Part shown: positions 7,102 through 14,257 of the stretch, piece by piece
Layout of the letters: every line of letters begins with the position of its first letter
Position numbering within the stretch: the first letter of the stretch is position 1
From: RGIG2094 sp045660065
GTDB lineage: Bacteria; Bacillota; Clostridia; RGIG6154
Length of the DNA: 14,511 nt
Reading direction: 5' to 3'
Assembly (NCBI GenBank): GCA_045660065.1
Contig: JAZRDC010000093.1
Location: 1-14,511 of the forward strand
Notes under the pieces: generated by a model
The model's database searches: none
The model's input: only the letters and a program-made list of their open reading frames with translations
Told to the model about the DNA's origin: nothing
Program-made: the position numbers and the translations under genes

Positions 7102-8322
7102 TTAGTCTAATTTTCCTAATTTCTGATTGAGTTTTGCCTGAACCTTGATTGGAAGACCAAAGAGGTTGATAAAGCCCTGTGAATCCATCTGATCGTAATC
7201 TTCGTCTTCATCAAATGAAGCAGTAACTTCATCGTAAAGTGAATATGGGCTTTCTAATGATGAATTGATGATGTTACCTTTGTAAAGTTTTAATTTTACA
7301 TCACCTGTAACAGTTTCCTGTGTTGAATCAACAAATGCGCCGATTGCTTCACGAAGAGGTGTGTACCACTGACCGTTGTATACGATGTCTGCCATTTTCT
7401 GTGAAACCATTTCTTTAAAGTGCATTGTTTCTTTATCAAGGCAAAGTGTTTCTAAAACTGAGTGAGCGTGGTAAAGAATTGTTCCACCCGGAGTTTCGTA
7501 AACGCCTCTTGATTTCATACCAACCAAACGGTTTTCAACAATATCAATAATACCGATACCGTTTCTTCCACCGATTTTGTTAAGTTCTTTAATCATTGAA
7601 ACGCCATCCATTGCTTCACCGTTAAGTTTAACAGGGATACCTTTTTCAAATGAAATTGTTACATATTCAGGAACATCTGGTGCAGCTTCAGGTGAAACAC
7701 CGAGTTCTAAGATTTTATCATACATTGGTTCGTTTTTAGGGCTTTCCAAATCCAAACCTTCGTGTGATAAGTGCCAGAGATTTTTATCTTTTGAATAATT
7801 TGTTTCTCTTGTAATTTTAAGAGGAATATTTCTTTCTTCTGCGTATTTGATTTCATCTTCACGAGATTTTAAATCCCATGTTCTCCAAGGAGCGATGATT
7901 CCCATATCAGGAGCAAATGCCTTGATTGTAAGTTCAAAACGAACCTGGTCATTACCTTTACCTGTGCAGCCGTGAGCAATTGCTTCGCAACCTTCTGCTT
8001 TTGCGATTTCAACTAATCTTTTTGCAATCAAAGGACGAGCAAATGATGTACCTAAAAGGTATGTTCCTTCGTATTTTGCACCTGCTTTAAGTGTAGGCCA
8101 GATGAAGTCTTCAACGAATTCTTTTGTTAAATCTTCTATGTAAAGTTTACTTGCACCTGTTTTGATCGCTTTTTCTTCCAAGCCTTCAAGTTCTGATTCC
8201 TGACCAACGTCTGCCGCAACTGCGATAACTTCGCAACCGTAGTTTTCTTTGAGCCACGGAATAATGATTGATGTATCCAATCCGCCTGAATATGCGAGTA
8301 ATACTTTTTTGTACTGTTTCAT
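7102..8322 (-). CDS. argG: Argininosuccinate synthase
   Basis: 406 residues. It joins citrulline and aspartate using ATP to give argininosuccinate in the cytoplasm. The ATP pyrophosphatase P-loop is AYSGGLDTS (10-18), and the substrate-binding HGCTGKGNDQVRFE is at 117-130. WRTWDLKSREDE, NKIGGRNGIGIIDIVENRLVGMKSRG and YETPGG are further family blocks. The frame stays open 46 codons upstream to 8460, but that extension is lysine- and phenylalanine-rich, contains the promoter in its DNA, and lacks homology to the family. The ATG at 8322 has GCAGGAAA upstream and the standard MKQYKKVLLAYSGG beginning, so it is the start. First gene of argGH; the near-consensus promoter and arginine-box-like sites upstream suggest control by ArgR/AhrC. 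Confidence 0.97.
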   Translation of the reverse strand: MKQYKKVLLAYSGGLDTSIIIPWLKENYGCEVIAVAADVGQESELEGLEEKAIKTGASKLYIEDLTKEFVEDFIWPTLKAGAKYEGTYLLGTSFARPLIAKRLVEIAKAEGCEAIAHGCTGKGNDQVRFELTIKAFAPDMGIIAPWRTWDLKSREDEIKYAEERNIPLKITRETNYSKDKNLWHLSHEGLDLESPKNEPMYDKILELGVSPEAAPDVPEYVTISFEKGIPVKLNGEAMDGVSMIKELNKIGGRNGIGIIDIVENRLVGMKSRGVYETPGGTILYHAHSVLETLCLDKETMHFKEMVSQKMADIVYNGQWYTPLREAIGAFVDSTQETVTGDVKLKLYKGNIINSSLESPYSLYDEVTASFDEDEDYDQMDSQGFINLFGLPIKVQAKLNQKLGKLD

Positions 8323-8356
8323 TTTAAATTTCCTGCTTTCTTTAATTTTTTTATAG

Positions 8357-8385
8357 AGTATACACCCATTTTGCATAAAAGTCAA
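8357..8385 (-). promoter_or_regulatory. Near-consensus sigma-A promoter of argGH
   Basis: Minus strand TTGACT (8385 to 8380), an exact 17-bp spacer, then TATACT (8362 to 8357), each hexamer 5/6 to consensus. Transcription would start near 8350, about 28 nt before the argG start codon, too short for a T-box or riboswitch. The spacer contains a TGCATAAAA-like element (8373-8380 on the plus strand), so a bound repressor could block polymerase. Confidence 0.75.
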
Positions 8386-8444
8386 GTGTTTTTTAGAAAA
8401 ATATGCAAATTTTTTTGTAAAAAATGTATATTTTCTCATTTTTT

Positions 8445-8460
8445 GTACATTTTTATGCAT
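8445..8460. promoter_or_regulatory. Putative arginine (ArgR/AhrC) box between argG and the ykvI-like gene
   Basis: The minus strand reads ATGCATAAAAATGTAC. Compared with the Bacillus-type ARG box core TGAATAAAAATTCA, it agrees at about 11 of 14 positions and has the same TGNAT-A/T-rich-ATNNA symmetry. A weaker relative (TAGAAAAATATGCA, 8394-8407) lies just upstream of the argG -35, and a third partial copy lies in the promoter spacer. ARG boxes usually occur in groups around the promoter, which fits. The DNA is AT-rich, so chance similarity is possible. Confidence 0.45.
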
Positions 8461-8523
8461 TTTAGTGCTAACAAACCGATAATTTGAATAAAATTATACA
8501 AAATTTATTAAGGAGATTTTTTA

Positions 8524-9441
8524 ATGCTTAAACTTTTTATTCCTATTTTTATTTATATAGGCGCCGTTGTGGGCGCAGGTTTTGCGTCAGGTACAGAAAT
8601 TGCTGTTTTTTTCGGACTTGACTCTACCGGCTTTGGAATTCCGCTGGCAGGATTTTTATTTATGCTTGTATCTTACAGGGTTTTTACAGATATAAATAAA
8701 TATGAAATCAATTCTTACAATCATTATTTACAAGAAAAAACATATATCTTTGCACCCTTTTTTGCACTTATGTCCTCCTTGTTTTGTTGCGCATCTTACG
8801 GAATAATGGTATCGGGCGTAAACACCGTTTTTGAAAATTACAACATTCCTTTCGGAGGATTGGTTTTTGCGTTTTTTTGCTTCATAATTTTTATATGTGA
8901 TTTAAAAGGCATTGAAATTGTAAATATTATTTCAACTCCAATTATCATAGTGGGCATGATAATAACAGGCGCCCGTTCAATTCCCGTTTTTGCAAATCAG
9001 GCACTTAAAACAACTTACTATGTGGCATACAATATGCTATCCTGCCTTCCCGTTTTGTGCAGTTTTGGAATTTATATAAAAAATAAAAAAGAGGCAGGAT
9101 TTGTTTCAGTAATTTCAGGGCTGATTTTAACACTTTTAATGCTTATTGTAAATCTAATAACCCCTATGGACTATGGCGAAATGCCAATGCTTACTGCGGC
9201 AAAAAATTCAGGACTTGGAATATTTTATTCAATAGTTTTAATACTTGCAATGCTTACCACTGCAGTTTCAAGCGGGTTTGGATTTATAAAATCGGTAAAA
9301 CTAAAACCCGTATATTCCAATATTATATTGTTTATAGTTTCTATGATTATGCTTTCCTTTGGTTTTGCACCTTTAGTTGAAAAAGTATTTGTATTTTTCG
9401 GCATTTTAAGCACATCACTTTTAATTTTTGTAATTTTTTAA
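8524..9441 (+). CDS. YkvI-family integral membrane protein (putative transporter)
   Basis: 305 residues, almost entirely hydrophobic, with about nine or ten membrane helices (roughly 5-25, 38-53, 76-96, 108-125, 131-149, 166-184, 192-212, 229-250, 263-281 and 285-303). The opening motif IGAVVGAGFASGTEIAVFF (residues 12-30) and DYGEMPMLTAA (216-226) are typical of the YkvI family, which has the unwound-helix GxGxASG signature seen in LeuT/APC-fold transporters. The substrate of the family is not known to me. Start ATG has AAGGAGA at good spacing. The protein ends abruptly in the last helix (IFVIF) without a hydrophilic tail and is somewhat short for the family, but no frameshift is evident. 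It is transcribed divergently from argG, so it may share arginine-box control. The next gene (MATE) has its own promoter. Confidence 0.82.
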   Translation: MLKLFIPIFIYIGAVVGAGFASGTEIAVFFGLDSTGFGIPLAGFLFMLVSYRVFTDINKYEINSYNHYLQEKTYIFAPFFALMSSLFCCASYGIMVSGVNTVFENYNIPFGGLVFAFFCFIIFICDLKGIEIVNIISTPIIIVGMIITGARSIPVFANQALKTTYYVAYNMLSCLPVLCSFGIYIKNKKEAGFVSVISGLILTLLMLIVNLITPMDYGEMPMLTAAKNSGLGIFYSIVLILAMLTTAVSSGFGFIKSVKLKPVYSNIILFIVSMIMLSFGFAPLVEKVFVFFGILSTSLLIFVIF

Positions 9442-9470
9442 TTGAAATTTATAACAAAAAGTGATAAAAT
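9442..9470 (+). promoter_or_regulatory. Predicted extended -10 promoter of the MATE gene
   Basis: TTGAAA (9442-9447), a 17-bp spacer, then TAAAAT (9465-9470) preceded by TGA, an extended -10. The -35 begins one base after the stop codon of the ykvI-like gene. Predicted start is about 9477, giving a leader of about 30 nt. The MATE gene can therefore be expressed independently of the gene before it. Confidence 0.55.
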
Positions 9471-9506
9471 ATTCCGGTAATATTTATACAGAAATCAGGT
9501 TTTAAA

Positions 9507-10874
9507 ATGAGTAGTACACAAATCAAGGATTTTACCCAAGGGAATATTTCAAAACAACTAATTGTTTTTGCATGGCCACTATTTTTATCAAATCTTTTGC
9601 AAGTAGTATACAATATGGTTGATATGATTGTTGTGGGAAACGTTTTGGGCAAATCGGGACTTTCTGCAGTTTCGGTAGGCGGTGATATTTCAAATCTGCT
9701 TACTTTTATTGCAATGGGATTTGCCTCGGCAGGTCAGGTTATAATTGCAAAATACATAGGTGCGCAGAAAAGAGAAAACATCGGCAGATTTGTCGGAACA
9801 ATGAGTGGATTTTTGTTTGTTTGCGCAGTTGTTTTAAGTGTTTTGGGGCTATCCTTTCAAAACACACTTTTAAAACTTATGAATACTCCCGCTGAGGCAT
9901 TTTATGGCGCTTTTATGTACTCCGCTATATGTATGTCAGGTCTTGTGTTTATATACGGCTACAACACAGTAAGTGCAATACTTCGCGGTATGGGTGATTC
10001 AAAACACCCCTTTATTTTCATAAGTATTGCGGCAATTTTAAATCTTATTTTAGATGTTATTTTTGTTGTATTTCTCCACCTCGGTGCTGGTGGTGCGGCA
10101 CTTGCTACTGTTATAAGTCAGGCGGTAAGTTTTATTTGCTGCACTATATTCCTTGTTAAAAACAGAACAAGTTTTGAACTTAACATAAATATATCTGCTT
10201 TTTTAAAGTGGGACAAAGAAATGCTTACATCACTTGTAAAACTTGGAATTCCTATGGCTATCAAAAACGCATCTATTCAGATTTCAAAACTTTTTGTTAA
10301 CTCCTGGATTAATTCGTACGGCGTTGCAGTTTCGGCATTTGCAGGAATTGCAAACAAAATTGCAAGTGTTACTAACCTGATTTCAATGGCAATGAACAAC
10401 GCAGGTTCAACAATGGTAGGCCAGAACATTGCCGCAGGAAAATTTGACAGAGTTAAAAAGATTATGACGAACATCGGTTCTATAACATTTACCGTTGCAA
10501 TTATATTCTCGGTTTTAATGTTCTTCTTCCCTGAAGAGATTTTTGGAATTTTCACAGAAAATGGCGACACAGATGTTCTTGCTATTGCAAAAGATTATGT
10601 CCCCATTGCCATACTTTTGTTCTTCGGAAGTGCAATGAGATCTATTATGAATGCTCTTATCAATGGCAGCGGAAACTATAAAATAAATTTTGCAACTGCG
10701 ATTTTGGACGGTATTGTTTTAAGGATCGGTCTTGCAGTGCTTTTCGGCATTGTACTTGATATGAAACATTTCGGATTCTGGCTTGGCGATGCATTGGCAG
10801 GATTTACGCCGTTCTGGATTGGTCTTGTGTTCTATTTTTCGGGGCATTGGAAAAAAAGTGCTAAAACAATATAA
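9507..10874 (+). CDS. MATE family efflux transporter
   Basis: 455 residues with twelve predicted membrane helices in two six-helix halves, an inner-membrane exporter that uses a Na+ or H+ gradient to expel cationic or other small molecules. MATE features seen are the N-terminal cytoplasmic stretch before SKQLIVFAWPLFLSNLLQ, YNMVDMIVVGNVLG (35-48), IAKYIGAQKREN (80-91), AILRGMGDSKHPF (157-169), NLILDVIFV (179-187) and GAGGAALATVISQ (193-205). The second half repeats the pattern with IPMAIKNA and NNAGSTMVGQNIAAGKFDR. It belongs with the Bacteroidetes/Firmicutes NorM-DinF-like uncharacterised exporters; the substrate cannot be read from sequence. The ribosome site is weak (CAGG about eight bases before the ATG). 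The gene has its own promoter and ends in a strong terminator, so it is probably monocistronic. Confidence 0.94.
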   Translation: MSSTQIKDFTQGNISKQLIVFAWPLFLSNLLQVVYNMVDMIVVGNVLGKSGLSAVSVGGDISNLLTFIAMGFASAGQVIIAKYIGAQKRENIGRFVGTMSGFLFVCAVVLSVLGLSFQNTLLKLMNTPAEAFYGAFMYSAICMSGLVFIYGYNTVSAILRGMGDSKHPFIFISIAAILNLILDVIFVVFLHLGAGGAALATVISQAVSFICCTIFLVKNRTSFELNINISAFLKWDKEMLTSLVKLGIPMAIKNASIQISKLFVNSWINSYGVAVSAFAGIANKIASVTNLISMAMNNAGSTMVGQNIAAGKFDRVKKIMTNIGSITFTVAIIFSVLMFFFPEEIFGIFTENGDTDVLAIAKDYVPIAILLFFGSAMRSIMNALINGSGNYKINFATAILDGIVLRIGLAVLFGIVLDMKHFGFWLGDALAGFTPFWIGLVFYFSGHWKKSAKTI

Positions 10875-10878
10875 CTTT

Positions 10879-10905
10879 TTCTCCCTCAAAGAGGGAGAAT
10901 TTTTT
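10879..10905 (+). terminator. Rho-independent terminator of the MATE gene
   Basis: TTCTCCCTC (10879-10887), loop AAA, GAGGGAGAA (10891-10899), then a T run (10900-10905). It has a nine-bp GC-rich stem with a minimal loop, starting a few bases after the MATE stop codon. It insulates the following GntR/ABC operon. Confidence 0.93.
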
Positions 10906-10931
10906 ATTTTAAAATTTTTCTTAAAAAACTA

Positions 10932-10960
10932 TTGACAAAGTTTGGTTTTTAATATACAAT
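10932..10960 (+). promoter_or_regulatory. Sigma-A promoter of the GntR/ABC operon
   Basis: Perfect -35 TTGACA (10932-10937), exact 17-bp spacer, -10 TACAAT (10955-10960, 5/6). The predicted start is about 10967, which falls inside the inverted repeat immediately downstream. The unrepressed promoter should be strong, consistent with a tightly repressed operon. Confidence 0.82.
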
Positions 10961-10963
10961 CAA

Positions 10964-10989
10964 GGTGTACTACAACGATATAGTACACC
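10964..10989. promoter_or_regulatory. Operator: perfect 9+8+9 inverted repeat at the transcription start
   Basis: GGTGTACTA (10964-10972), eight bases, TAGTACACC (10981-10989). The repeat starts four bases after the -10 and covers the predicted +1, an arrangement typical of a repressor site. The GTGTA...TACAC halves agree with the AGTGTA-N13-TACACT operator described for B. subtilis YtrA, with a spacing here of 14 bases between GTGTA and TACAC. The likely ligand is the GntR protein encoded next. It has no T run, so it is not a terminator. Confidence 0.8.
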
Positions 10990-11008
10990 GTAGAAAGGAG
11001 GCGATTAT

Positions 11009-11383
11009 ATGTTTGGAATTACATTGGAAGGAACTGAGGCTATTCACGAGCAGTTGTCAAAAAGCATTAAAAGACTTGTAATAACGGGAGTATTACAAAA
11101 AGATTCTCCCCTGCCATCGGTAAGAGAGTTGGCTTTAGATCTTGCAATAAACCCAAACACCGTTCAGAAGGCATATGCTTTTTTAGAACAGCAGGGCATC
11201 ACATATTCTGTAAGTGGCAAAGGACGCTTTGTTGCAATTGATGCCGACGGCTTGAAAAAAATGGCACAAAAAGATATTTTTGATGATATCGCACCAAAAA
11301 TCCTTGAACTTAAAAATCTTGGACTTGGTCTTTCTGACATTAAAGCCGAAATTGAAAAATTATATGAGGAGGGAAACAAATGA
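11009..11383 (+). CDS. GntR-family transcriptional regulator, YtrA subfamily
   Basis: 124 residues. An N-terminal winged helix (about 8-76) contains IHEQLSKSIKRLVITGVL, then LPSVRELALDLAINPNTVQKAYAFLEQQG, the standard GntR recognition region, and a wing SGKGRFV. The C-terminal part (77-124) is only a short helical segment, which defines the YtrA subfamily: there is no ligand-binding domain of the FadR or HutC type, and the tail serves dimerisation. The start ATG has AAAGGAGG eight bases upstream. Its stop overlaps the start of the ABC ATPase gene (ATGA), so the two are translationally coupled. It probably represses its own operon through the inverted repeat at 10964-10989. What relieves repression is not visible; in B. 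subtilis the ytr operon responds to lipid II cycle antibiotics. Confidence 0.93.
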   Translation: MFGITLEGTEAIHEQLSKSIKRLVITGVLQKDSPLPSVRELALDLAINPNTVQKAYAFLEQQGITYSVSGKGRFVAIDADGLKKMAQKDIFDDIAPKILELKNLGLGLSDIKAEIEKLYEEGNK

Positions 11384-12279
11384 TTGAAATAAAAAATATA
11401 ACCCACGCCTACGAAAAAGAAACCATTCTTGAAAATCTTTGTTCTGAAATCAAAGAAGGCAGCATTTATGGTCTTATCGGTTCAAATGGTGCGGGGAAAT
11501 CTACACTTTTAAATATAATTGACGGAATTTTCAAGCCACATTCAGGTACGGTTTTAATTGACGGTTTTCCTACATACGAAAATCCTGTATTAAAAGATAA
11601 AATCGCTTATGTATCTGACGATCCGTTTTTCTTTAATTCATACACTATGGACGAAATGGCAAAATATTTAAATCAGGTATACCAGTCTTTTACAATGGAA
11701 AAGTACAAGGAAATCAAAGAATATTTCCCTCTTGACTCAGGTAAGAAAATGACTACTTTTTCTAAAGGTATGAAGCGTCAGGCGGCTATAATTTTTGCTC
11801 TCGCTCAAAGTCCGAAACTTATGCTTTGCGACGAGTGTTTTGACGGTCTTGACCCCGTAATCAAACAACTTGTTAAAAGAATTATAATTTCTGAAGTTGA
11901 AAAAAATAATATGACAGTTATTATTTCTTCCCACAATTTAAGAGAAATTGAAAATCTTTGCGATGTTATTGGAATTCTTCACAACAAAAAGATTGTTCTT
12001 GAAAGAAGCATTGAAGATATTAAAGAAGTTGTAAACAAATTTCAGGTTGTTTTTGACTCCCCTGCCGATGACAGTATTTTTGAAGGTTTTGAAATTATTT
12101 CAAAGCAAAACCGTGGCAGTGTAACAGAATTGGTAGTCCGCGGAAACAAGGAGCAGGTTAAGGCAAAACTTTCTGAACTTAAACCACTAATCCTTGATGT
12201 GTTACCCCTTAATCTTGAAGATATATTTATTTACGAAATGGAGGCAAACGGATATGACTTCTCTAAAATTCTCCTATAG
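11380..12279 (+). CDS. ABC transporter ATP-binding protein (YtrB-like)
   Basis: 299 residues. It is the cytoplasmic ATPase that powers the neighbouring permease. Walker A is GSNGAGKST (34-42), the signature is TFSKGMKRQ (125-133, a variant of LSGGQ), Walker B is LMLCDE (146-151) with the catalytic glutamate E151, the D-loop is GLDP (155-158), and the switch histidine is H184 in ISSHNLREIE. The usual Q-loop glutamine is not apparent; the segment reads IAYVSDDPFFF (74-84). A C-terminal extension of about 70 residues (from about 225) follows the nucleotide-binding domain. ATG overlaps the gntR stop codon by four bases. Its 3' end overlaps the permease start by 26 bp. The exported or signalled substrate is unknown. 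Confidence 0.94.
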   Translation: MIEIKNITHAYEKETILENLCSEIKEGSIYGLIGSNGAGKSTLLNIIDGIFKPHSGTVLIDGFPTYENPVLKDKIAYVSDDPFFFNSYTMDEMAKYLNQVYQSFTMEKYKEIKEYFPLDSGKKMTTFSKGMKRQAAIIFALAQSPKLMLCDECFDGLDPVIKQLVKRIIISEVEKNNMTVIISSHNLREIENLCDVIGILHNKKIVLERSIEDIKEVVNKFQVVFDSPADDSIFEGFEIISKQNRGSVTELVVRGNKEQVKAKLSELKPLILDVLPLNLEDIFIYEMEANGYDFSKILL

Positions 12280-14149
12280 TTTAAAACTTTTCAAAGAAAG
12301 TCTTAAACAAAACAAGCACATTATGATAATGCATATTATCCTTCTTCTCTTAGCTACAATTCTTCCTGCGCAACTTTCAATTGTTGATCTTGCCGAAAGA
12401 ATCAAAGAATATTCTCACGTACTTATAAATATGCGTTCAGAATACACATATTATATTTCGGGATTTTCTGCTTTTGCTATGATGGTTATGTGCCTCTCGG
12501 CTTTTGCAACAATGAGTTTTTCTTATTTGTTTAACTCTCGTTCTTCAATTTTTTACGGTTCACTTCCATATAAGAAAAGCACAATGTTTTTTGCAAGATA
12601 CCTTTCAGGAATTGTTTCATTGTTAATCCCTGTTGTGCTTTGCTACATAATAAATGCATTTGTATTTTTAAGCCATAGCGAACTTTTAGGCGGAGTGAAT
12701 TTCTGGTGGTACACTCAAAACTGGTTGTTTGTGGCACTTACCTACATTTTAATTTACTCACTTTGCACATTTGCCGCTTCACTTTCATGCAACATTTTCG
12801 CACAACTTATTATAATGGGTGCTATGATTTTGGTGTATCCCTCTGTGGTATTTATTTTGTCAGAGACTGTAAACACAATGTTCAAGTCATACATGATTGA
12901 CTACAAACTAAATGCTTTTTACATCTTCCCGCCATTTGCAACGGTGTTCCACGGAAGTAATATAAACTTCACAATAACTTCAATTATTGCAATTGCCGAG
13001 TGTATTGTTTTGTCAGGACTTGGATATTTCGCATACTTAAAAAGAAGAGCAGAAAAAGTAAATAACTTCTTTGCGTATTCATCAATAACAGGCATATTAA
13101 AGTATTTTATTACATTCTTATGTTCTGCAGGTTTTGGTCTTTTACTTGCCGCAGTTAACAGAGGCAACAACGAAGTTGCCTACATCGGCTACATTGTTTT
13201 CGGATTTGTAGGCTATGCCATAATTCAGATGATTTTTGAAAAATCACCTAAGGCTATGTTCAAAAATATGAAAGGGTTTGTAATCTTTTTGGTTATAATT
13301 TCGCTGGTTGCATCAATTCCTGTATTTGATAGTTTAAACTTAGAAGAAAAAATGCCGAATCCTGAAAAATTAAACAAAGTTACAATTACAAAAATCGACT
13401 CTGCAAGTTCATATTGGAACAACGATGCCGAAATAGTTTTAACAGAACCTGAAAGCATTAAAGCAGCCTGCGACCTTTTTGCCAAAGGTGAGCAAAAACT
13501 GCCAAGATACGGCAGACAATTCAGATTGACTCCTGATAACTCAATTTTCATAAGACGCACAGACAATTTAAGCATTGAAGACATAACAGAATTTTTAAGA
13601 TCAGTTTATAACAACAACGATTACAAAGAAGCGCTCAAAATCAAAGAAGATGCTTTTGACCGATTTGACACCGATTTGCGTTACCGCTTCTACGTCAACA
13701 AAAATGCTTTCTATGGAAGAAAAGATGTTGACAACAAAGATATTTTAAATAAACTTGTTGAAACATTTAATTATGACCTTTATAACACAAAAGCAGAAGA
13801 TATTGATTTCACAGAAGCTTATGCGTTTATCAATATCCCGGGCGGTGATGTGGCGGTATTTAAAGAATATACAAACACAGTAAAACTTTTAGAAGATGAA
13901 TTTGTTGTAAAACCTGATTATGAATTTTTCAAAAAAATTGAACTTAAAAACACTACTGATGATACAGTTGAACACACAATCACAGACCCTGAAAAAATCA
14001 AGTTCATTGTTGACAATGTAACAGATTATTACTACGACGGGGGCAACTCAAAAGGATATCACATCTGTTATGAAACTATTGCCGGAGAAAAAGTTAATCA
14101 CATTGCATGGATTACTGAAAGTTACCTTAAAAAGCATAATATTCTGTAA
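12254..14149 (+). CDS. ABC transporter permease with large extracytoplasmic domain (YtrC/D-like)
   Basis: 631 residues. About nine membrane helices occupy residues 23-358 (roughly 23-42, 68-90, 117-139, 157-177, 183-203, 238-260, 282-301, 308-327 and 340-358). SSIFYGSLPYKKSTMFFARYLSG (97-119) matches the 'SLP(x)KR' cytoplasmic loop of ABC-2-type permeases found with YtrA regulators. A soluble tail of about 270 residues (359-631), predicted to lie outside the membrane, resembles what I recall as DUF6449. It contains two similar motifs, TEPESIK (397-403) and TDPEKIK (577-583), suggesting related sub-modules. The frame is open upstream to 12194, but GGAGG at 12240-12244 fits the ATG at 12254, which overlaps the ATPase gene by 26 bp. 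B. subtilis ytr has two ~330-residue permeases and a separate lipoprotein; here one long polypeptide follows the ATPase. A terminator follows. Confidence 0.88.
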   Translation: MTSLKFSYSLKLFKESLKQNKHIMIMHIILLLLATILPAQLSIVDLAERIKEYSHVLINMRSEYTYYISGFSAFAMMVMCLSAFATMSFSYLFNSRSSIFYGSLPYKKSTMFFARYLSGIVSLLIPVVLCYIINAFVFLSHSELLGGVNFWWYTQNWLFVALTYILIYSLCTFAASLSCNIFAQLIIMGAMILVYPSVVFILSETVNTMFKSYMIDYKLNAFYIFPPFATVFHGSNINFTITSIIAIAECIVLSGLGYFAYLKRRAEKVNNFFAYSSITGILKYFITFLCSAGFGLLLAAVNRGNNEVAYIGYIVFGFVGYAIIQMIFEKSPKAMFKNMKGFVIFLVIISLVASIPVFDSLNLEEKMPNPEKLNKVTITKIDSASSYWNNDAEIVLTEPESIKAACDLFAKGEQKLPRYGRQFRLTPDNSIFIRRTDNLSIEDITEFLRSVYNNNDYKEALKIKEDAFDRFDTDLRYRFYVNKNAFYGRKDVDNKDILNKLVETFNYDLYNTKAEDIDFTEAYAFINIPGGDVAVFKEYTNTVKLLEDEFVVKPDYEFFKKIELKNTTDDTVEHTITDPEKIKFIVDNVTDYYYDGGNSKGYHICYETIAGEKVNHIAWITESYLKKHNIL

Positions 14150-14159
14150 ATACTCTATT

Positions 14160-14196
14160 AAAAAAGTTGCACACTTTAAATGTGTGTAACTTTTTT
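14160..14196 (+). terminator. Terminator of the GntR/ABC operon
   Basis: AAAAAAGTTGCACAC (14160-14174) pairs with GTGTGTAACTTTTTT (14182-14196), one pair being G-T, with a seven-base loop. It ends in six T residues and lies 10 bases after the permease stop codon. It separates the ABC operon from uppP. The A-rich upstream arm would let it function in both directions. Confidence 0.88.
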
Positions 14197-14208
14197 ATAT
14201 AAATTCAG

Positions 14209-14237
14209 TTGTTTTTTAGTCTAAACTTTGATATACT
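14209..14237 (+). promoter_or_regulatory. Predicted extended -10 promoter of uppP
   Basis: TTGTTT (14209-14214), a 17-bp spacer, TATACT (14232-14237) preceded by TGA. The start would be about 14244, so the leader is very short and begins at or just before the AAGGAGG ribosome site. No copy of the GGTGTACTA operator is present, so uppP is not obviously under the same repressor. Confidence 0.6.
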
Positions 14238-14257
14238 TTAAAAAGGAGGTTTTAAAT

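Noticed and set aside
8323..8350. T-box, riboswitch or other leader RNA upstream of argG
   Set aside because: The predicted leader is about 28 nt, too short for such an element.
8323..8460. 46-codon N-terminal extension of ArgG
   Set aside because: It contains the argG promoter and AT-rich operator-like DNA, and the protein family begins at MKQYKKVLLAYSGG.
12194..12253. 20-codon N-terminal extension of the permease
   Set aside because: It lies inside the ATPase coding region without a ribosome site; GGAGG at 12240 fits the ATG at 12254.
13225..13584. 119-codon open frame opposite the permease tail
   Set aside because: Antisense to a well-supported coding region; no independent start signal or recognisable protein.
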